A stretch of 64,000 nt of DNA from Cellulosilyticum lentocellum DSM 5427 (GTDB lineage Bacteria > Bacillota > Clostridia > Lachnospirales > Cellulosilyticaceae), in NCBI RefSeq assembly GCF_000178835.2, contig NC_015275.1:3369001-3433000 (forward strand). The letters run 5' to 3'. Shown in pieces: positions 45,315 to 55,777 of the stretch (the first letter of the stretch is position 1; each line of letters begins with the position of its first letter). The position numbers and the translations under genes were made by a program. The notes below the pieces were generated by a model. That model searched no databases. It had not been told where the DNA came from and worked only from the letters and a program-made list of their open reading frames with translations.

Positions 45315-48300
45315 CTACTTCTCTGTATTTTGAATAAGGCGCATGAGGATTGCCGCAACTTGCGCACGGGTAGCATCGCCGTGAGGCATCAGTTTATTGT
45401 TGCTACCCTTTATTAGCCCGACATTAACTGCCCAGCTGAGCGAGGTCTGCGCATAGACAGAAACACCGTCATAGTCTGCGAATTCCCGAATAGCCATGCC
45501 GCCCTGTGTGGTGTCATACTTTTTATAAGCAGCATAGCGATAGAGTATCGCCGCCAGCTGTTCGCGGTTGATGGAGTTTGTAGGGCTAGACCCGTCAGAA
45601 ATACCATTTTCCATTGCCCAATGACGAGCATCGTCCATATCGGTTGGCATCCTGCCATCCATTCGTGCAAGCACCATCCAAATCATCTGGCGAGTCATAG
45701 CCGTGTTGGGACTGAAAGTGGTAGCGGAAGTACCTGAGAATAGGCCGTTGTTGTAGGCGTAAGCCACGCTTCCATAGCTCCATGTATTTTGGTCTACGTC
45801 CGCAAACGGGAAGCTTACAATCAGATACTGAGACAAGTGGTCAGTTGTAAATTCTACCGTTCCATCGTTGTACGTACCACTCTTCGGCTCAATTGTGCCA
45901 TCGTCATTGATGAACCAGACTGTGATGCTGTCTGCGTTTTCGCCGGATTTCAGCATGTACGGTACAGAAACATGAATCTTGCCATTATGAAACGTGCTGG
46001 TCTTGGTGCCATTCACATAGATGTTTACGTCAACGACAACCGCCGTATTTGTCTGCTTGCCAAGTGCCTCTTTCTGCGTATCGCTGAGCTTTGCATGATC
46101 CACAGCCTCAACGGAACTCTTTACGTCACCCTTGTCTTTGATGGCATTAAGCGCAGTTTTGTCAAGGGTCACAGTACCGTTTGAAAGCACAACTTCAAGA
46201 CTTGCGGAGGTAGATGCGTTATCCACTGCCGAAACAAGCTTAGATGGGATAACTATGGCATTGACATCGAGAGCGGATACATTGATTTTCATTGTGCCGG
46301 TGTTCTTAGCTGCGGAAGCAATCATTGAAAGCTGCGTGTCCGTGACAGAAATTGTTGCCGTGCTGTTAGAGACAGTGGCAGACACACTAACCGTTCCGAA
46401 ATCACTTGAAACCAGAGCAGTGGAAGCACTGGCAGAAGATCCGCCCGACGAACCGCCGGAAGATCCACCCGATGAGCCGCCGGAAGACGATTTGATTACA
46501 GTCAACACTCCGTTATGATATATAATTTTTTCATTGTAGTTGTCCCCTTCCGGTACAGCTGCGTCGCTGACAGCTATTGTGTAAGTATTACTTTTCCCCA
46601 TATCTGAATCACAGGTAAGGTTTGGGAGCTTTTTTAATTCTTCGTTTGGTGCAAGACCAGACACGGTATAAGTTAAAGTTGGTTTTGTATCGTTTATATA
46701 TGCAGTTTTGTTGTCTGCAGTGATGTTGATGGTAGCCTTACTGATGGTAAAGTTCACTACTTCACTACCCATGTAAGCTGGGTCGTTGTTGTCCACCGAA
46801 ATAATCAACTTATAGTTACCTGCATTCTTAGGAGCCGCAGATAAAGTTTGTCCACTGGCTGTTTGCCAGGTATAGGTATAACCAGAAGGAGTTATTTCCG
46901 TATCATTTGAAGTGGAAACAGGTGTACCAGAATAACTGATTTCATTACCGTCATAAGATTTATCTGTTACAGTTACACCTGAAATAGTTACAGGGACTTT
47001 GTCAGTATAATCTACATTCACAGTGATAGTACTGTTCTCATAGTTATCCATACCCGTAACATCGATGGTTACGGCATCAGAGGTATAGTTCTGCATTTTG
47101 TTTACTACAAGAATGAGCGTATTTCCCTCCATAGTTGCACTGCTTAGGGAGTTATAACTGTTACTGGTAACCGTAAATACAGGCGTACCGCCAGGAGTCA
47201 GCGGATAACCACTGGTTTGAGTCAGGTCAAGACGTAGGGCGTAGTTATCTTGATTCTTTACCATTGTTGCAGGGCTGTTCAAGGTAAATGCGTCAGCTTT
47301 CAAGATTTCTACTGTTGTGGAGATTTCTTCAACCGGCTGCTTTAGAGTATAGTTGCCTGCCATTGGCCCTGCCAGTGTCATGTTGCCAATGTTAATTGCA
47401 TTGTAAGTGCCTGCGTCAGAGCCATTAAGGGTTCCTGTCAATCCATTGGTGTCTACATAGACCTCATCAGAATTTATAATGCCATTTAGTTTGGCATTTG
47501 TGATAGCCACTGTATTTTCGCCATCATACTTTTTATTCGAACCGGTGACCTCGGAGAGAGTTAGTTCTTTCGGTAGGATAGTCGGTTTCAGCTTGCGCGT
47601 TAATTGACCGTAGCTGTCAGGATTTTCAGAAGGTATAAACACGACAGTGTATTCTGTTGTATCGTTTACAGTTGGATAAATACTGTCTGCATTGTTGATT
47701 TTGTCATCCAATACCCAGCTTCCCGCTATGCCAGATGTCCCAGAATCAATAGTAAGGTTGCTTAAGGGAGTTCCATAAACTGCACTGTTAAAACTTGGCT
47801 CGCCACCAGCAGGCAGTGCTTTTTCAGTGGTAAAGCTTAAATCCTGTGTAGTCATATTGCCTGCCTTATCCTTGACCGTTGCGGTAAAGTCGTATTGTGT
47901 GTTAGGAGACAGATTTGAAATGCTAAATACACCGTTGTCACCACTGGTGATTGTAGGTTCACTGCCGCCGCTGGTTTTAGACAGTTCATAGCTGGCTATG
48001 TCAGAACCGTCGTCATTGGCATTTACGGTAACGATTGCTGCATTGTCAGTTATATTTGAATTGTTGATTGCTGATATTGTAGGTGCCGTTGAATCTCGCT
48101 TAATCTCAATAGTCTTAGATGCGGTGACACTGCCGTCCGCAGTCTTTTTGAGATAATAGGTGTAACTGCCATTCATATCCTCAGTGACAGTAAGGAAGTT
48201 TTGCCAATTTGCATTTTGCCCTATTTCTTTTGAAATCTGAAACCCATTTGGGGCATTGACAGTTACATCGCCGATGTACCAGTTATCATTGCCCTTATTG

Positions 48301-50102
48301 GTGTCTGCCAGAACGGCTGCTTCCGTTGTTTCCAATTGTTGAATTGTGAAGCTGGCGGAGGTCGTAGTAAAGAATACAAGATTACCTCCCTCGGCATATC
48401 TCTGGTCTTTGTTTCGTATGGTTACGGTGGCAGTGCCTGGCTCAATATTGTTACTGTATTCTATATCGCAGTATTCCTTGAGAGCATACATATAGTAACG
48501 ATTATCGGCAGTCACAATGTAAGGCTCAATGGCCTCTCCTGTGTAGGTGGCAGTATAGTTTTCGAATTGATTCGAAGAATCATCTGGTAGATAAAACAGA
48601 AGTTTAGGACTGTATGTCTCAGTGTAGACCAAGCTTTTCACCATAGTTAAGTTAGTTAGTTCTGAAAAAGTATAATTTTTCGAATTTTCTCCAGTTAATT
48701 CAAAGTTGTCCTGGAAGTAAATTGTTACATAATAAGTTCCAACCAAGTCATTTTCACGTTCAAATTCCTTTGGATTTATACTGGATTTTAAAGCAACACC
48801 GATTTTGCCTTTGTCTCGTTCCAGAATCTCTTCTTCTGATAAAGTAAGATTTTCTACAATTAATTCAACCTTTTTATTACCCACCTCGTATGCTCTAGGA
48901 AGAATACTGAGTCCATTAACCTGTGTTAATTTTTTAGGCTTAATCGTACCTACATTTCCAGATACTCCCTCCTCAATATAATAATTTTTAAGGATGGGGT
49001 ATACATCACGTTCCAATCTATAAAATCCATAGTTACTAAAGACTACATTAATTCCTGTTCCAGCATCAGGGTTAGAAAAGGTGGAGATCATTTCTTTATC
49101 CGGTAGTCTGACTTCACTTAATGTTTTTATATTTTCAAAGATGTCAGCATCTTTACTTAAATATCCATGGAATAAACATGTAACATTGTAAGGAGTGCTG
49201 TCCAGATACGTTGTTCCGTCATATTGCTTTACCAATTCACCTCCAAGTGTCATTGTAAGGGCTCGCTTGTCAATATTGCAATTATATAGAGATAGCTCCG
49301 CTTCTCCATAGTAGGATGAGCTACTGAAAGTCACCTTATAGCGTTCTTTCACATTATTTCCAGCGAAAGCCATGCCAGAGGCATCAATATGCTGCGCACT
49401 ACCCTCCAATAAACTCCATGAGAAAACACCTTCCTCATTTACGGGCTGACCGTCATATGTTACTTTTAGCAAATCGCAAAGATTATCTCCATAAGTTAAT
49501 TTCTGAGAATTGCCAAGGGTGTTGCTGTCGTTATTAAAAGTTAGCGCTACAGATTGTTTTTCTGTTGTATCTGTATTAAATTTTAGTGATGACGGGGCAC
49601 TGGTGTTAATGAGTGTCTCTCCATATGTCTCTTTCGGTATCCTAAGTGTATAGGAGTTATCTTTTTTTGCAGCGGTAATGCCATTAAATGTTACAGAAGA
49701 GATGTTCTCACCATTAATAGTAAGGAAAATGTCTTTCGTTGCGGAATATAGAGGTACTGACATTTCGCCATTTACTGTCAGAGCATTTTCTGAAGTATTC
49801 CAAGTACCATCATTCGTAGCATTACCTAAGTATAAACCCTGACCAGCTAGACCCGCTAAGGCAGAAGAGATACCAGCGGTACTACCCGATTGACTGACGC
49901 TTTGTAAATTTGCTCCACTGCCTTGGTAATTTAGAGTAGTTTTCGTTGCAGTGTAGCTGTTGGAATTGTTAGAGAATAAATAAGGAGATTTACCGGCAAG
50001 AGTTAAAAGTTCTAGAGTAGGGCGGTTCTCATCATGGTAATATATCTCCTTATTATAGTTTGCGGTATGGATAGTGCTAGTGCCATTGATGGTTTCTCTC
50101 AC
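45315..50102 (-). CDS. Giant SLH-domain surface protein, main part (frame-shifted from its signal peptide)
   Basis: This frame encodes ~1,595 residues from the first available start (GTG, 50102) but is open back beyond 50279. Going towards the C-terminus it holds strand-rich repeats, a fibronectin-III-like domain (~670-757), a YDG-type repeat (~860-925, KKYDGENTVAITNAKLNGI), an MBG-like domain (~1117-1200), a GGSSGGSSGGSS linker and three SLH repeats (~1430-1590) that attach to cell-wall polymer. It has no signal peptide. The upstream ORF 50254-50910 supplies one; removing one A from an A7 run at 50279-50285 joins both into ~1,864 residues. So it is one gene with a frameshift. Confidence 0.85.
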   Translation of the reverse strand: MRETINGTSTIHTANYNKEIYYHDENRPTLELLTLAGKSPYLFSNNSNSYTATKTTLNYQGSGANLQSVSQSGSTAGISSALAGLAGQGLYLGNATNDGTWNTSENALTVNGEMSVPLYSATKDIFLTINGENISSVTFNGITAAKKDNSYTLRIPKETYGETLINTSAPSSLKFNTDTTEKQSVALTFNNDSNTLGNSQKLTYGDNLCDLLKVTYDGQPVNEEGVFSWSLLEGSAQHIDASGMAFAGNNVKERYKVTFSSSSYYGEAELSLYNCNIDKRALTMTLGGELVKQYDGTTYLDSTPYNVTCLFHGYLSKDADIFENIKTLSEVRLPDKEMISTFSNPDAGTGINVVFSNYGFYRLERDVYPILKNYYIEEGVSGNVGTIKPKKLTQVNGLSILPRAYEVGNKKVELIVENLTLSEEEILERDKGKIGVALKSSINPKEFERENDLVGTYYVTIYFQDNFELTGENSKNYTFSELTNLTMVKSLVYTETYSPKLLFYLPDDSSNQFENYTATYTGEAIEPYIVTADNRYYMYALKEYCDIEYSNNIEPGTATVTIRNKDQRYAEGGNLVFFTTTSASFTIQQLETTEAAVLADTNKGNDNWYIGDVTVNAPNGFQISKEIGQNANWQNFLTVTEDMNGSYTYYLKKTADGSVTASKTIEIKRDSTAPTISAINNSNITDNAAIVTVNANDDGSDIASYELSKTSGGSEPTITSGDNGVFSISNLSPNTQYDFTATVKDKAGNMTTQDLSFTTEKALPAGGEPSFNSAVYGTPLSNLTIDSGTSGIAGSWVLDDKINNADSIYPTVNDTTEYTVVFIPSENPDSYGQLTRKLKPTILPKELTLSEVTGSNKKYDGENTVAITNAKLNGIINSDEVYVDTNGLTGTLNGSDAGTYNAINIGNMTLAGPMAGNYTLKQPVEEISTTVEILKADAFTLNSPATMVKNQDNYALRLDLTQTSGYPLTPGGTPVFTVTSNSYNSLSSATMEGNTLILVVNKMQNYTSDAVTIDVTGMDNYENSTITVNVDYTDKVPVTISGVTVTDKSYDGNEISYSGTPVSTSNDTEITPSGYTYTWQTASGQTLSAAPKNAGNYKLIISVDNNDPAYMGSEVVNFTISKATINITADNKTAYINDTKPTLTYTVSGLAPNEELKKLPNLTCDSDMGKSNTYTIAVSDAAVPEGDNYNEKIIYHNGVLTVIKSSSGGSSGGSSGGSSGGSSASASTALVSSDFGTVSVSATVSNSTATISVTDTQLSMIASAAKNTGTMKINVSALDVNAIVIPSKLVSAVDNASTSASLEVVLSNGTVTLDKTALNAIKDKGDVKSSVEAVDHAKLSDTQKEALGKQTNTAVVVDVNIYVNGTKTSTFHNGKIHVSVPYMLKSGENADSITVWFINDDGTIEPKSGTYNDGTVEFTTDHLSQYLIVSFPFADVDQNTWSYGSVAYAYNNGLFSGTSATTFSPNTAMTRQMIWMVLARMDGRMPTDMDDARHWAMENGISDGSSPTNSINREQLAAILYRYAAYKKYDTTQGGMAIREFADYDGVSVYAQTSLSWAVNVGLIKGSNNKLMPHGDATRAQVAAILMRLIQNTEK

Positions 50103-50253
50103 TAAGTAGTTATTATCGGCTACAACCTCTAAGGTGTCTGGAACTTCCTCATAAAGATTAAGGTCACTTATTGAAAATTGTGCATTGTAGTCACTTAATG
50201 CAAAGACTGTTGCAGGAGAATCATCACCGCCGCCCCAGTTATTGCGAGCAGGG

Positions 50254-50910
50254 TCATAGACTAGATAAACATATACCCTTTTTTTCAGGGGAGGGCTCGA
50301 TTATTGCTCCGAAGGTAGCTTCGCCCCCGCCTGTTTTTTCCTGCACATAAGTTCCGCTATTTGGAAGAAGACTGCTATCTCCGACGATTGCAGGTTGATC
50401 ACTACCTCCGACAGCATATTTTTCACGAGACAACTGTGGAGCGTAAGAATGTTGAGGGCTGTTGTCTACATAGGGAACCGGAGAATCAAAGATAAATAAT
50501 CTGAAAACGCCGTCGTATTCGTAGTCACCCTTATCAGGTAGATTGACATTGAAAGTTAGCATTCGACTAGCTTCACTTGGTTTAAGAACGATACGAAAAA
50601 AGGTGGCACAGGAAGAATCACTTTGGGGTGGATTTTTAAAAGTAAAGTCCTTTGTTGAATTTCCAGAAGAGATTTGTGCATTCCTTGAATCTGAATTAGT
50701 GATTTTATCACCATCAATGGCAAAATATCCACTGTCATCATCATTTATAGAACCGCCATAGCGGTTATCCAGCAATGTCTGATTGCTGATAGCGTTAAGT
50801 AGATCATCATAAGATGTATTGCCCCATGCCGATGCTGTTATGGTCATTCCTGGCACTAGGCTTAGCACCAGGGTTAAGGTTAGTATCCAGCTTAATAGCC
50901 GTTTTTTCAT
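50254..50910 (-). CDS. N-terminal part of the giant SLH protein with signal peptide (frameshifted)
   Basis: A 218-aa ORF with a clear signal peptide (MKKRLLSWILTLTLVLSLVP, cleavage near ASA) and a secreted beta-rich domain ending EPSPEKKGICLSSL. The last eight residues are an artefact of reading beyond the A7 run. In the +1 frame the sequence continues as PEKRVYVYLVYDPARNNWGG into the next ORF with no stop. As read, the product is a short secreted fragment without a wall anchor. The ATG has TAGGAGGAATTTTAT before it. Last gene of the leftward surface-protein operon or its own unit. Confidence 0.85.
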   Translation of the reverse strand: MKKRLLSWILTLTLVLSLVPGMTITASAWGNTSYDDLLNAISNQTLLDNRYGGSINDDDSGYFAIDGDKITNSDSRNAQISSGNSTKDFTFKNPPQSDSSCATFFRIVLKPSEASRMLTFNVNLPDKGDYEYDGVFRLFIFDSPVPYVDNSPQHSYAPQLSREKYAVGGSDQPAIVGDSSLLPNSGTYVQEKTGGGEATFGAIIEPSPEKKGICLSSL

Positions 50911-50935
50911 ATAAAATTCCTCCTATTGTTTTTTA

Positions 50936-51090
50936 CTCTCTCGGAATCTCCAACCCTTGATTTGTAAGGTTTTGAAGATTCTTTTTTATTAAAATCTCCC
51001 ACTTTTTCTTTGGTTTTAAGTAAAAATTACTTTTCAAATCACATTATTCTATTTTGATTTTTGTAATAATCACTTGAGATTCCGAGAGAG
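50936..51090. repeat. 15-bp inverted repeats flanking the gap between two SLH genes
   Basis: CTCTCTCGGAATCTC at 50936-50950 and its perfect complement at 51076-51090 enclose 125 A/T-rich bases. The left arm lies just upstream of the ribosome site of the frameshifted gene and the right arm just after the stop of the other SLH gene. It may be a large stem in the intergenic RNA, or paired protein sites. Confidence 0.85.
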
Positions 51091-51097
51091 CATTTTT

Positions 51098-54000
51098 TTA
51101 TTTCCCCATATACCGATAAAGCAAGGTAATGATCTGCGCACGAGTGCAGCCGCCATCGGGGCTGAATGCCGTGTCAGACGTACCCTTTGTGATATCCTTT
51201 TCCACTGCCCACAGGACTGCATTGTAGTAATAGGCATCCTTAGACACATCTGCAAACGGATTTGCGGATATGGACGTGGTTTCTCCCGCCGCACGCCACA
51301 GGAAGGTCATGCTCTGGCTGCGTGTCACAGTATCGTTAGGGCTGAAGGTTGTTGGAGAAGTACCCTTCACGATGCCTTTTTCCACCGCCCAGAGGACGGC
51401 CTTATAATAGTAATCATCTGCGGAAACGTCGGTAAACGGACAATTTGCGGAGGCCGGCTCCGGTGATCCCTCGGCGCGCCACAGGAAGGTGACCGCCTGC
51501 GCACGGGTGCAAATTTTATCCGGGCTGAACGTGGTGCCTGTTGTGCCACTTGTAATGCCTTTTTCTGTTGCCCACAGCACTGCGTCATGATAATATGCGC
51601 TGTCCGCTACATCGACAAAGGGATTTGCGCTCTGTACCGTTTTTTCCGTCCACTTGGCGTAAACGGTAGTGCCTTTGGTCAAGGTCACGCTGGTGACCTT
51701 AGTGGTCAGCGCCGTGTCGGCATACCAGCCGTCAAAATTATAGCCTTCGCGGGTTGGCTTGTAGCCGCTCAAGTCAACGACCGTGCCGGAAGCCTTGGAT
51801 ACGCCGGAAATTGCCGTGCCTCCGTTTGTTACAAAAGTTAGCGTGTAGCTGGTGCTGCTGCCGGATGCGCCGCCGCCATTATTGTTATTCCCACCTCCGT
51901 TATCATCGTTTCCGCCGGATGTCGCAGCCTTGACAAAGGTAAGCTTTCCTGTTCTTGCACCGGACAGGGTTACGGGGGTGTTGCTTTCATCCGTCACTGA
52001 CAGGGTTCCGCCGGTAGCAACAAGGCTCCAGTATTTTGCTTGAGTACCTGTAACAGACGCAACAACCGTACCGGAGGGGGCTCCCGCCAGTGCGAGAACA
52101 TTGCTCTGTGATTTGTTAGAGGTGCTGTCCACAATACAGAAGGGCGCGATTGTGGCGTTGGTAATCAGCTTGCTTGTATCGTCCACTGTCAGCTTTCCGC
52201 CGATGATGTATACGCCGTAGTCGCAGTTGGTGGTCAGCGTGGAGCCGCCGGTGACGTTCACACCGGTCAGCGCTTCCACGCCGATGGAGTCGCCGTTGGC
52301 GGTCATAGACGCGCCGCTTTGTACATTCACCGTATCGCACATCACCGCATAGCCGTAAGGGGATGAAACGTTCAGTTGGGTTCCCGCGCCGGTGACAGTC
52401 AATGTGCCGTCTGCTCCGCCGGAAGCTCCTAAAAATATGTCATCGCCCACCGTAACCTGCGCGCCGCCCTGAACGGTTACGGCATCTCCGTTTGTTCCTC
52501 CTCTGATGCCTCCGCTGATGGTCAAAGGCGCCGGACCGCCAAGAGTTATGTTCAGCGCTGTGTAGGCTTCTCCACCAAGCCCTCCGCCTATTATTGTAGT
52601 GTCAGTCGTGTCGACAATTGTTCCGGAAGGCAGCGTCAGATCCCCGGGAATATAGGCATCGCCCAACGTCAGCGTTTTGCTGTCTGAATTCCAAGCGTAG
52701 CCGTCGTTTTCTACGGTTTTGCCGCTGTGTTCGCCGCTTGTCAGGTCAAGGCCTGAATCCGCATCGCCGATCTGTTTCACCGCTGCGCCGTCGTTGGTGT
52801 AGGTATCCCACGCGGTGGGCGAGCCATCTTCATATGCCGTCGCAACCCGCACAATGCCGGTTCCTGAAAGGGGCAGTGACGCAATCTGTGCCGCCGTTGT
52901 ACCCTGAGGCAGCATGATGTAGTTATTATTCACAATGGACGCGCCTGTTCCGATGCTCATATCGGAAAGGCTGGCTCCCTCGCTGAAAAAAAGTTCCCCA
53001 TATCCGGCATTCACGGTCAAGACCGCGCCGGGCATCAGCACCAGCTTATCGGCTGCGGTTACATAAACAGCATTCGTCGAATAATCGCCGTACACCGTAT
53101 TTGTGATAACGTCGCCTGTCTTTGTCGAATACATAAGGCTTGCGGTCACACCGCTGTCGATGGTCAGCTCGGCGGAAGAAGCGGTGTTTTCAATCCTGCC
53201 GATTAAGCGTCCGCTTCCGGTAATGTGAATTTCCTTAGAAACGCTTATCCAAATAATTTCATTGTATCCCTCCACGCGAACGGTAACCGGCTCATCCGGT
53301 AACACAATGCCGCCTTGCAGATAACCGGTGTTGCTCATGCCATGAAGCGTCAACACGGCATTTTCGCTGTCGGTTGCCGGGGTGTAAATGATATATGCGT
53401 CGTCCGCCGACGATTTATAATAGGTGGCTTCTGTGGGCGGAGTTGTAAGATCCAATGAGCCTTGAGCATTCAGCTCTCCGCCGTCCGCGTAAAATTCGCC
53501 GTTTACATAGACCTTGTAGCGGTCGTCCTCAGGGAATTCGCCCATGGAGTACAGCTTGACAACGCCGCTGCCGGTGATGTTCAATGCCGCGACATCTGCG
53601 GCGTTGTATTCGTAAGGCAGAAGAAGGGTGCCGTTGTTGAGGAGGGTTCCCTCGTTGGTGACAGAGGAAGTTGAATTTGGCACATAAAACTCACGGCCCG
53701 GCTGAACGGTCAAGAGGCTGCCGCTGCCGATTATCAGGCCGCCTAAAACAAAGCTTATCTCATCAGCGGTAAATGAGGAGCTTTCGCCGCTCATAACCAG
53801 ATTGCCGCGAATCATGACATATCCGTAGGCGGTAAGGGAGCTTCCGTCGTTTATGGTAAGGTTCCTTGCGGCACTCTCATTTTCGTCATCTTCAAGAAAA
53901 CCCACCGAAAGCGCATCGCCGTATTCTCCGCCTGTAGCGGATACTTCTGCGCCGTTTTCCAAAAGCACATTTCCGGTGTCAGTTATTCCATAGCAGCTGC

Positions 54001-55777
54001 CGTACATAGTGACTTTTCCGCCGGAAATAATCAGGTTCTCAACGCTTGAGGTGCATTGCCATGCGGAAACATACAGAGAATCATTATCGCCGCCTTGTAT
54101 GATGACGGACTGCGGCAGACCGGAGCTGTTATCGCCTGCATCAATGCCTACGCCGCTCTCTGTATTTGTGTTAGTTAAATAGTTACTGCCCTCAAGCTTA
54201 ATGATAGTATCCGCGCCCAAGTCCAGAGGAGTGTCACTGCTGGTGATTTCCGCGTTGTGCAGCGTCAGCACGGCGGGCGTATCATTCTGCGCCGGTGTAA
54301 ACAGCGCATAGCCGTCCCCCGCCTTGTAATAGGTGGAATAAGCAGGAAGAGTGTTTAAATCCAGACCGCTTGACGATATGTCAGGGCCGGACGCCTGCAC
54401 CTGCAGAACACCGTCCGCAATAGTTGTTGTGCCATTAGAAACGATTGTTCCTCCGATAATCATTCCCGCATCGCCAATATTGACATTGCCGTATGCAGAA
54501 ATGGCGGAGGACGCGTCGCTTGCGGCGGCGACAATCACCCTATCCGCCTTGAGGGTGAGATTCCCCGTGTTAAGCGCATTTCTCCCGTCGCCCCCGCCGG
54601 ATATGCTGATTTCCGTGCAGTTACCGCCCTCAGGGTTGGTAACGGACACGTCTTCGCCGCTCATGCCATATCCGTTGCCGGTGGCGGCAATATTGACCTT
54701 CTCTGCCTTGATTTCCGCCGTGCCGAAACCGGCAATACCGTCCTGCCCTTGCGCGTCCAGCGTGCCTCCCGCAAGAATGTTCAGTGCATAACTATTGCTT
54801 CCGGCAATCACATTTTGACCTAAGGATTCCGCCGTCAGCGTAATATCACCCTCAGGCGCTGAAAGCCCCAGATACGTTTTGACACCGGCGATGGCTTGAT
54901 AATCCTCGCTGTTGACGGTGATGTCCCCGGTTTGCGAGGTGAGGCTAATCTGTGACTCGTTTCCGTCACCTCCTTGCACACATTCCGTCAGGGAAATGTC
55001 ATTTTTCGCGTAAACAGAAATTTGGTTACCTACCGACGTATACAAGGAATATGCTCCGCCGCTGATGGAAACCGCGCCCTTCGGAACGGATATCATAATG
55101 TCAGTTCCGACTTTGATACCATAATCCCCGGTTCCGCTGATATTGACATCTCCGTTTTCGGCACTAAGGCTCACGCCGCCGCCGAAGCATTGAATGTAAT
55201 ATCCATTCATGGTAATGCTTTCTGCGGTTGCATTAAGCTGCCCTCCGCAGCTGACCATTTGCCATTGGGATTGAACAGTCAGACTGCCGTCAATGTCAAC
55301 GGCCACGCTGCCTGTTCCGTTGGTGGATATGCCGTAATAGCCCGTCAGGGTTAAATCCCCGGCACCGCTGATGGTGATATCCTTGCCGTCAGTTCTGTTG
55401 TAAACAGCATAGCCGTTGTCGTTCGTGGTACCTGTTCCGATTCGGTTGCTTGTGCCTTCCAATACAATCTCTAAATCATACCCGTTGACATCAATGGCAT
55501 GGGTAGAATAAGAATTGTTTGCAATGGCGGCATCCTTTAATGTCACGGTAACGGTTGTATCGGTATCGTCTTTCGTCACATGGACATTCCAATTGTCCGC
55601 GTTCGCGTCCGCGGTGCTTACTGTACCGCTTTCGTCCGTGAGGGCGTACCAGTCGCCAGTTTCAACGGCTGTGCCGCCGATTTCAACCGCCGGATCGTCC
55701 GCCGCCAGTGCCGACATCGGCAGAAGGCTCAGTGCCATGCAAAAGCACAGCAATATGCTTAAAATTCGTTTTTTCAT
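51098..55777 (-). CDS. Giant SLH-domain surface protein with beta-helix and Flg_new repeat
   Basis: A 1,559-aa exported protein. A signal peptide (MKKRILSILLCFCMALSLLP, cleavage near ALA) is followed by ~1,250 residues of short repeated strands (ISGAGDLTLTGYYGIS, VTGAGTQLNV), likely a right-handed beta-helix. Then come a Gly/Asn linker (NDDNGGGNNNNGGGASG), an InlB B-type/Flg_new repeat (~1310-1378, YNFDGWYADTALTTKV) and three SLH repeats (~1385-1555). It is displayed on the cell wall. The start overlaps the stop of the preceding receiver-like gene by four bases (ATGA), tying its translation to a regulator-like protein, an unusual pairing. The binding target is unknown. Confidence 0.9.
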   Translation of the reverse strand: MKKRILSILLCFCMALSLLPMSALAADDPAVEIGGTAVETGDWYALTDESGTVSTADANADNWNVHVTKDDTDTTVTVTLKDAAIANNSYSTHAIDVNGYDLEIVLEGTSNRIGTGTTNDNGYAVYNRTDGKDITISGAGDLTLTGYYGISTNGTGSVAVDIDGSLTVQSQWQMVSCGGQLNATAESITMNGYYIQCFGGGVSLSAENGDVNISGTGDYGIKVGTDIMISVPKGAVSISGGAYSLYTSVGNQISVYAKNDISLTECVQGGDGNESQISLTSQTGDITVNSEDYQAIAGVKTYLGLSAPEGDITLTAESLGQNVIAGSNSYALNILAGGTLDAQGQDGIAGFGTAEIKAEKVNIAATGNGYGMSGEDVSVTNPEGGNCTEISISGGGDGRNALNTGNLTLKADRVIVAAASDASSAISAYGNVNIGDAGMIIGGTIVSNGTTTIADGVLQVQASGPDISSSGLDLNTLPAYSTYYKAGDGYALFTPAQNDTPAVLTLHNAEITSSDTPLDLGADTIIKLEGSNYLTNTNTESGVGIDAGDNSSGLPQSVIIQGGDNDSLYVSAWQCTSSVENLIISGGKVTMYGSCYGITDTGNVLLENGAEVSATGGEYGDALSVGFLEDDENESAARNLTINDGSSLTAYGYVMIRGNLVMSGESSSFTADEISFVLGGLIIGSGSLLTVQPGREFYVPNSTSSVTNEGTLLNNGTLLLPYEYNAADVAALNITGSGVVKLYSMGEFPEDDRYKVYVNGEFYADGGELNAQGSLDLTTPPTEATYYKSSADDAYIIYTPATDSENAVLTLHGMSNTGYLQGGIVLPDEPVTVRVEGYNEIIWISVSKEIHITGSGRLIGRIENTASSAELTIDSGVTASLMYSTKTGDVITNTVYGDYSTNAVYVTAADKLVLMPGAVLTVNAGYGELFFSEGASLSDMSIGTGASIVNNNYIMLPQGTTAAQIASLPLSGTGIVRVATAYEDGSPTAWDTYTNDGAAVKQIGDADSGLDLTSGEHSGKTVENDGYAWNSDSKTLTLGDAYIPGDLTLPSGTIVDTTDTTIIGGGLGGEAYTALNITLGGPAPLTISGGIRGGTNGDAVTVQGGAQVTVGDDIFLGASGGADGTLTVTGAGTQLNVSSPYGYAVMCDTVNVQSGASMTANGDSIGVEALTGVNVTGGSTLTTNCDYGVYIIGGKLTVDDTSKLITNATIAPFCIVDSTSNKSQSNVLALAGAPSGTVVASVTGTQAKYWSLVATGGTLSVTDESNTPVTLSGARTGKLTFVKAATSGGNDDNGGGNNNNGGGASGSSTSYTLTFVTNGGTAISGVSKASGTVVDLSGYKPTREGYNFDGWYADTALTTKVTSVTLTKGTTVYAKWTEKTVQSANPFVDVADSAYYHDAVLWATEKGITSGTTGTTFSPDKICTRAQAVTFLWRAEGSPEPASANCPFTDVSADDYYYKAVLWAVEKGIVKGTSPTTFSPNDTVTRSQSMTFLWRAAGETTSISANPFADVSKDAYYYNAVLWAVEKDITKGTSDTAFSPDGGCTRAQIITLLYRYMGK

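Noticed and set aside
45789-46518. Long plus-strand ORFs inside the SLH genes (also many at 51.0-56.3 kb)
   Set aside because: They are antisense frames of GC-richer repetitive coding sequence, without ribosome sites or motifs.
50279-50285. Programmed -1 frameshift at A-AAA-AAG joining the two SLH ORFs
   Set aside because: The heptamer is in the right phase, but -1 leads to a stop within a few codons; the long frame needs +1, so slippage or mutation is the better explanation.
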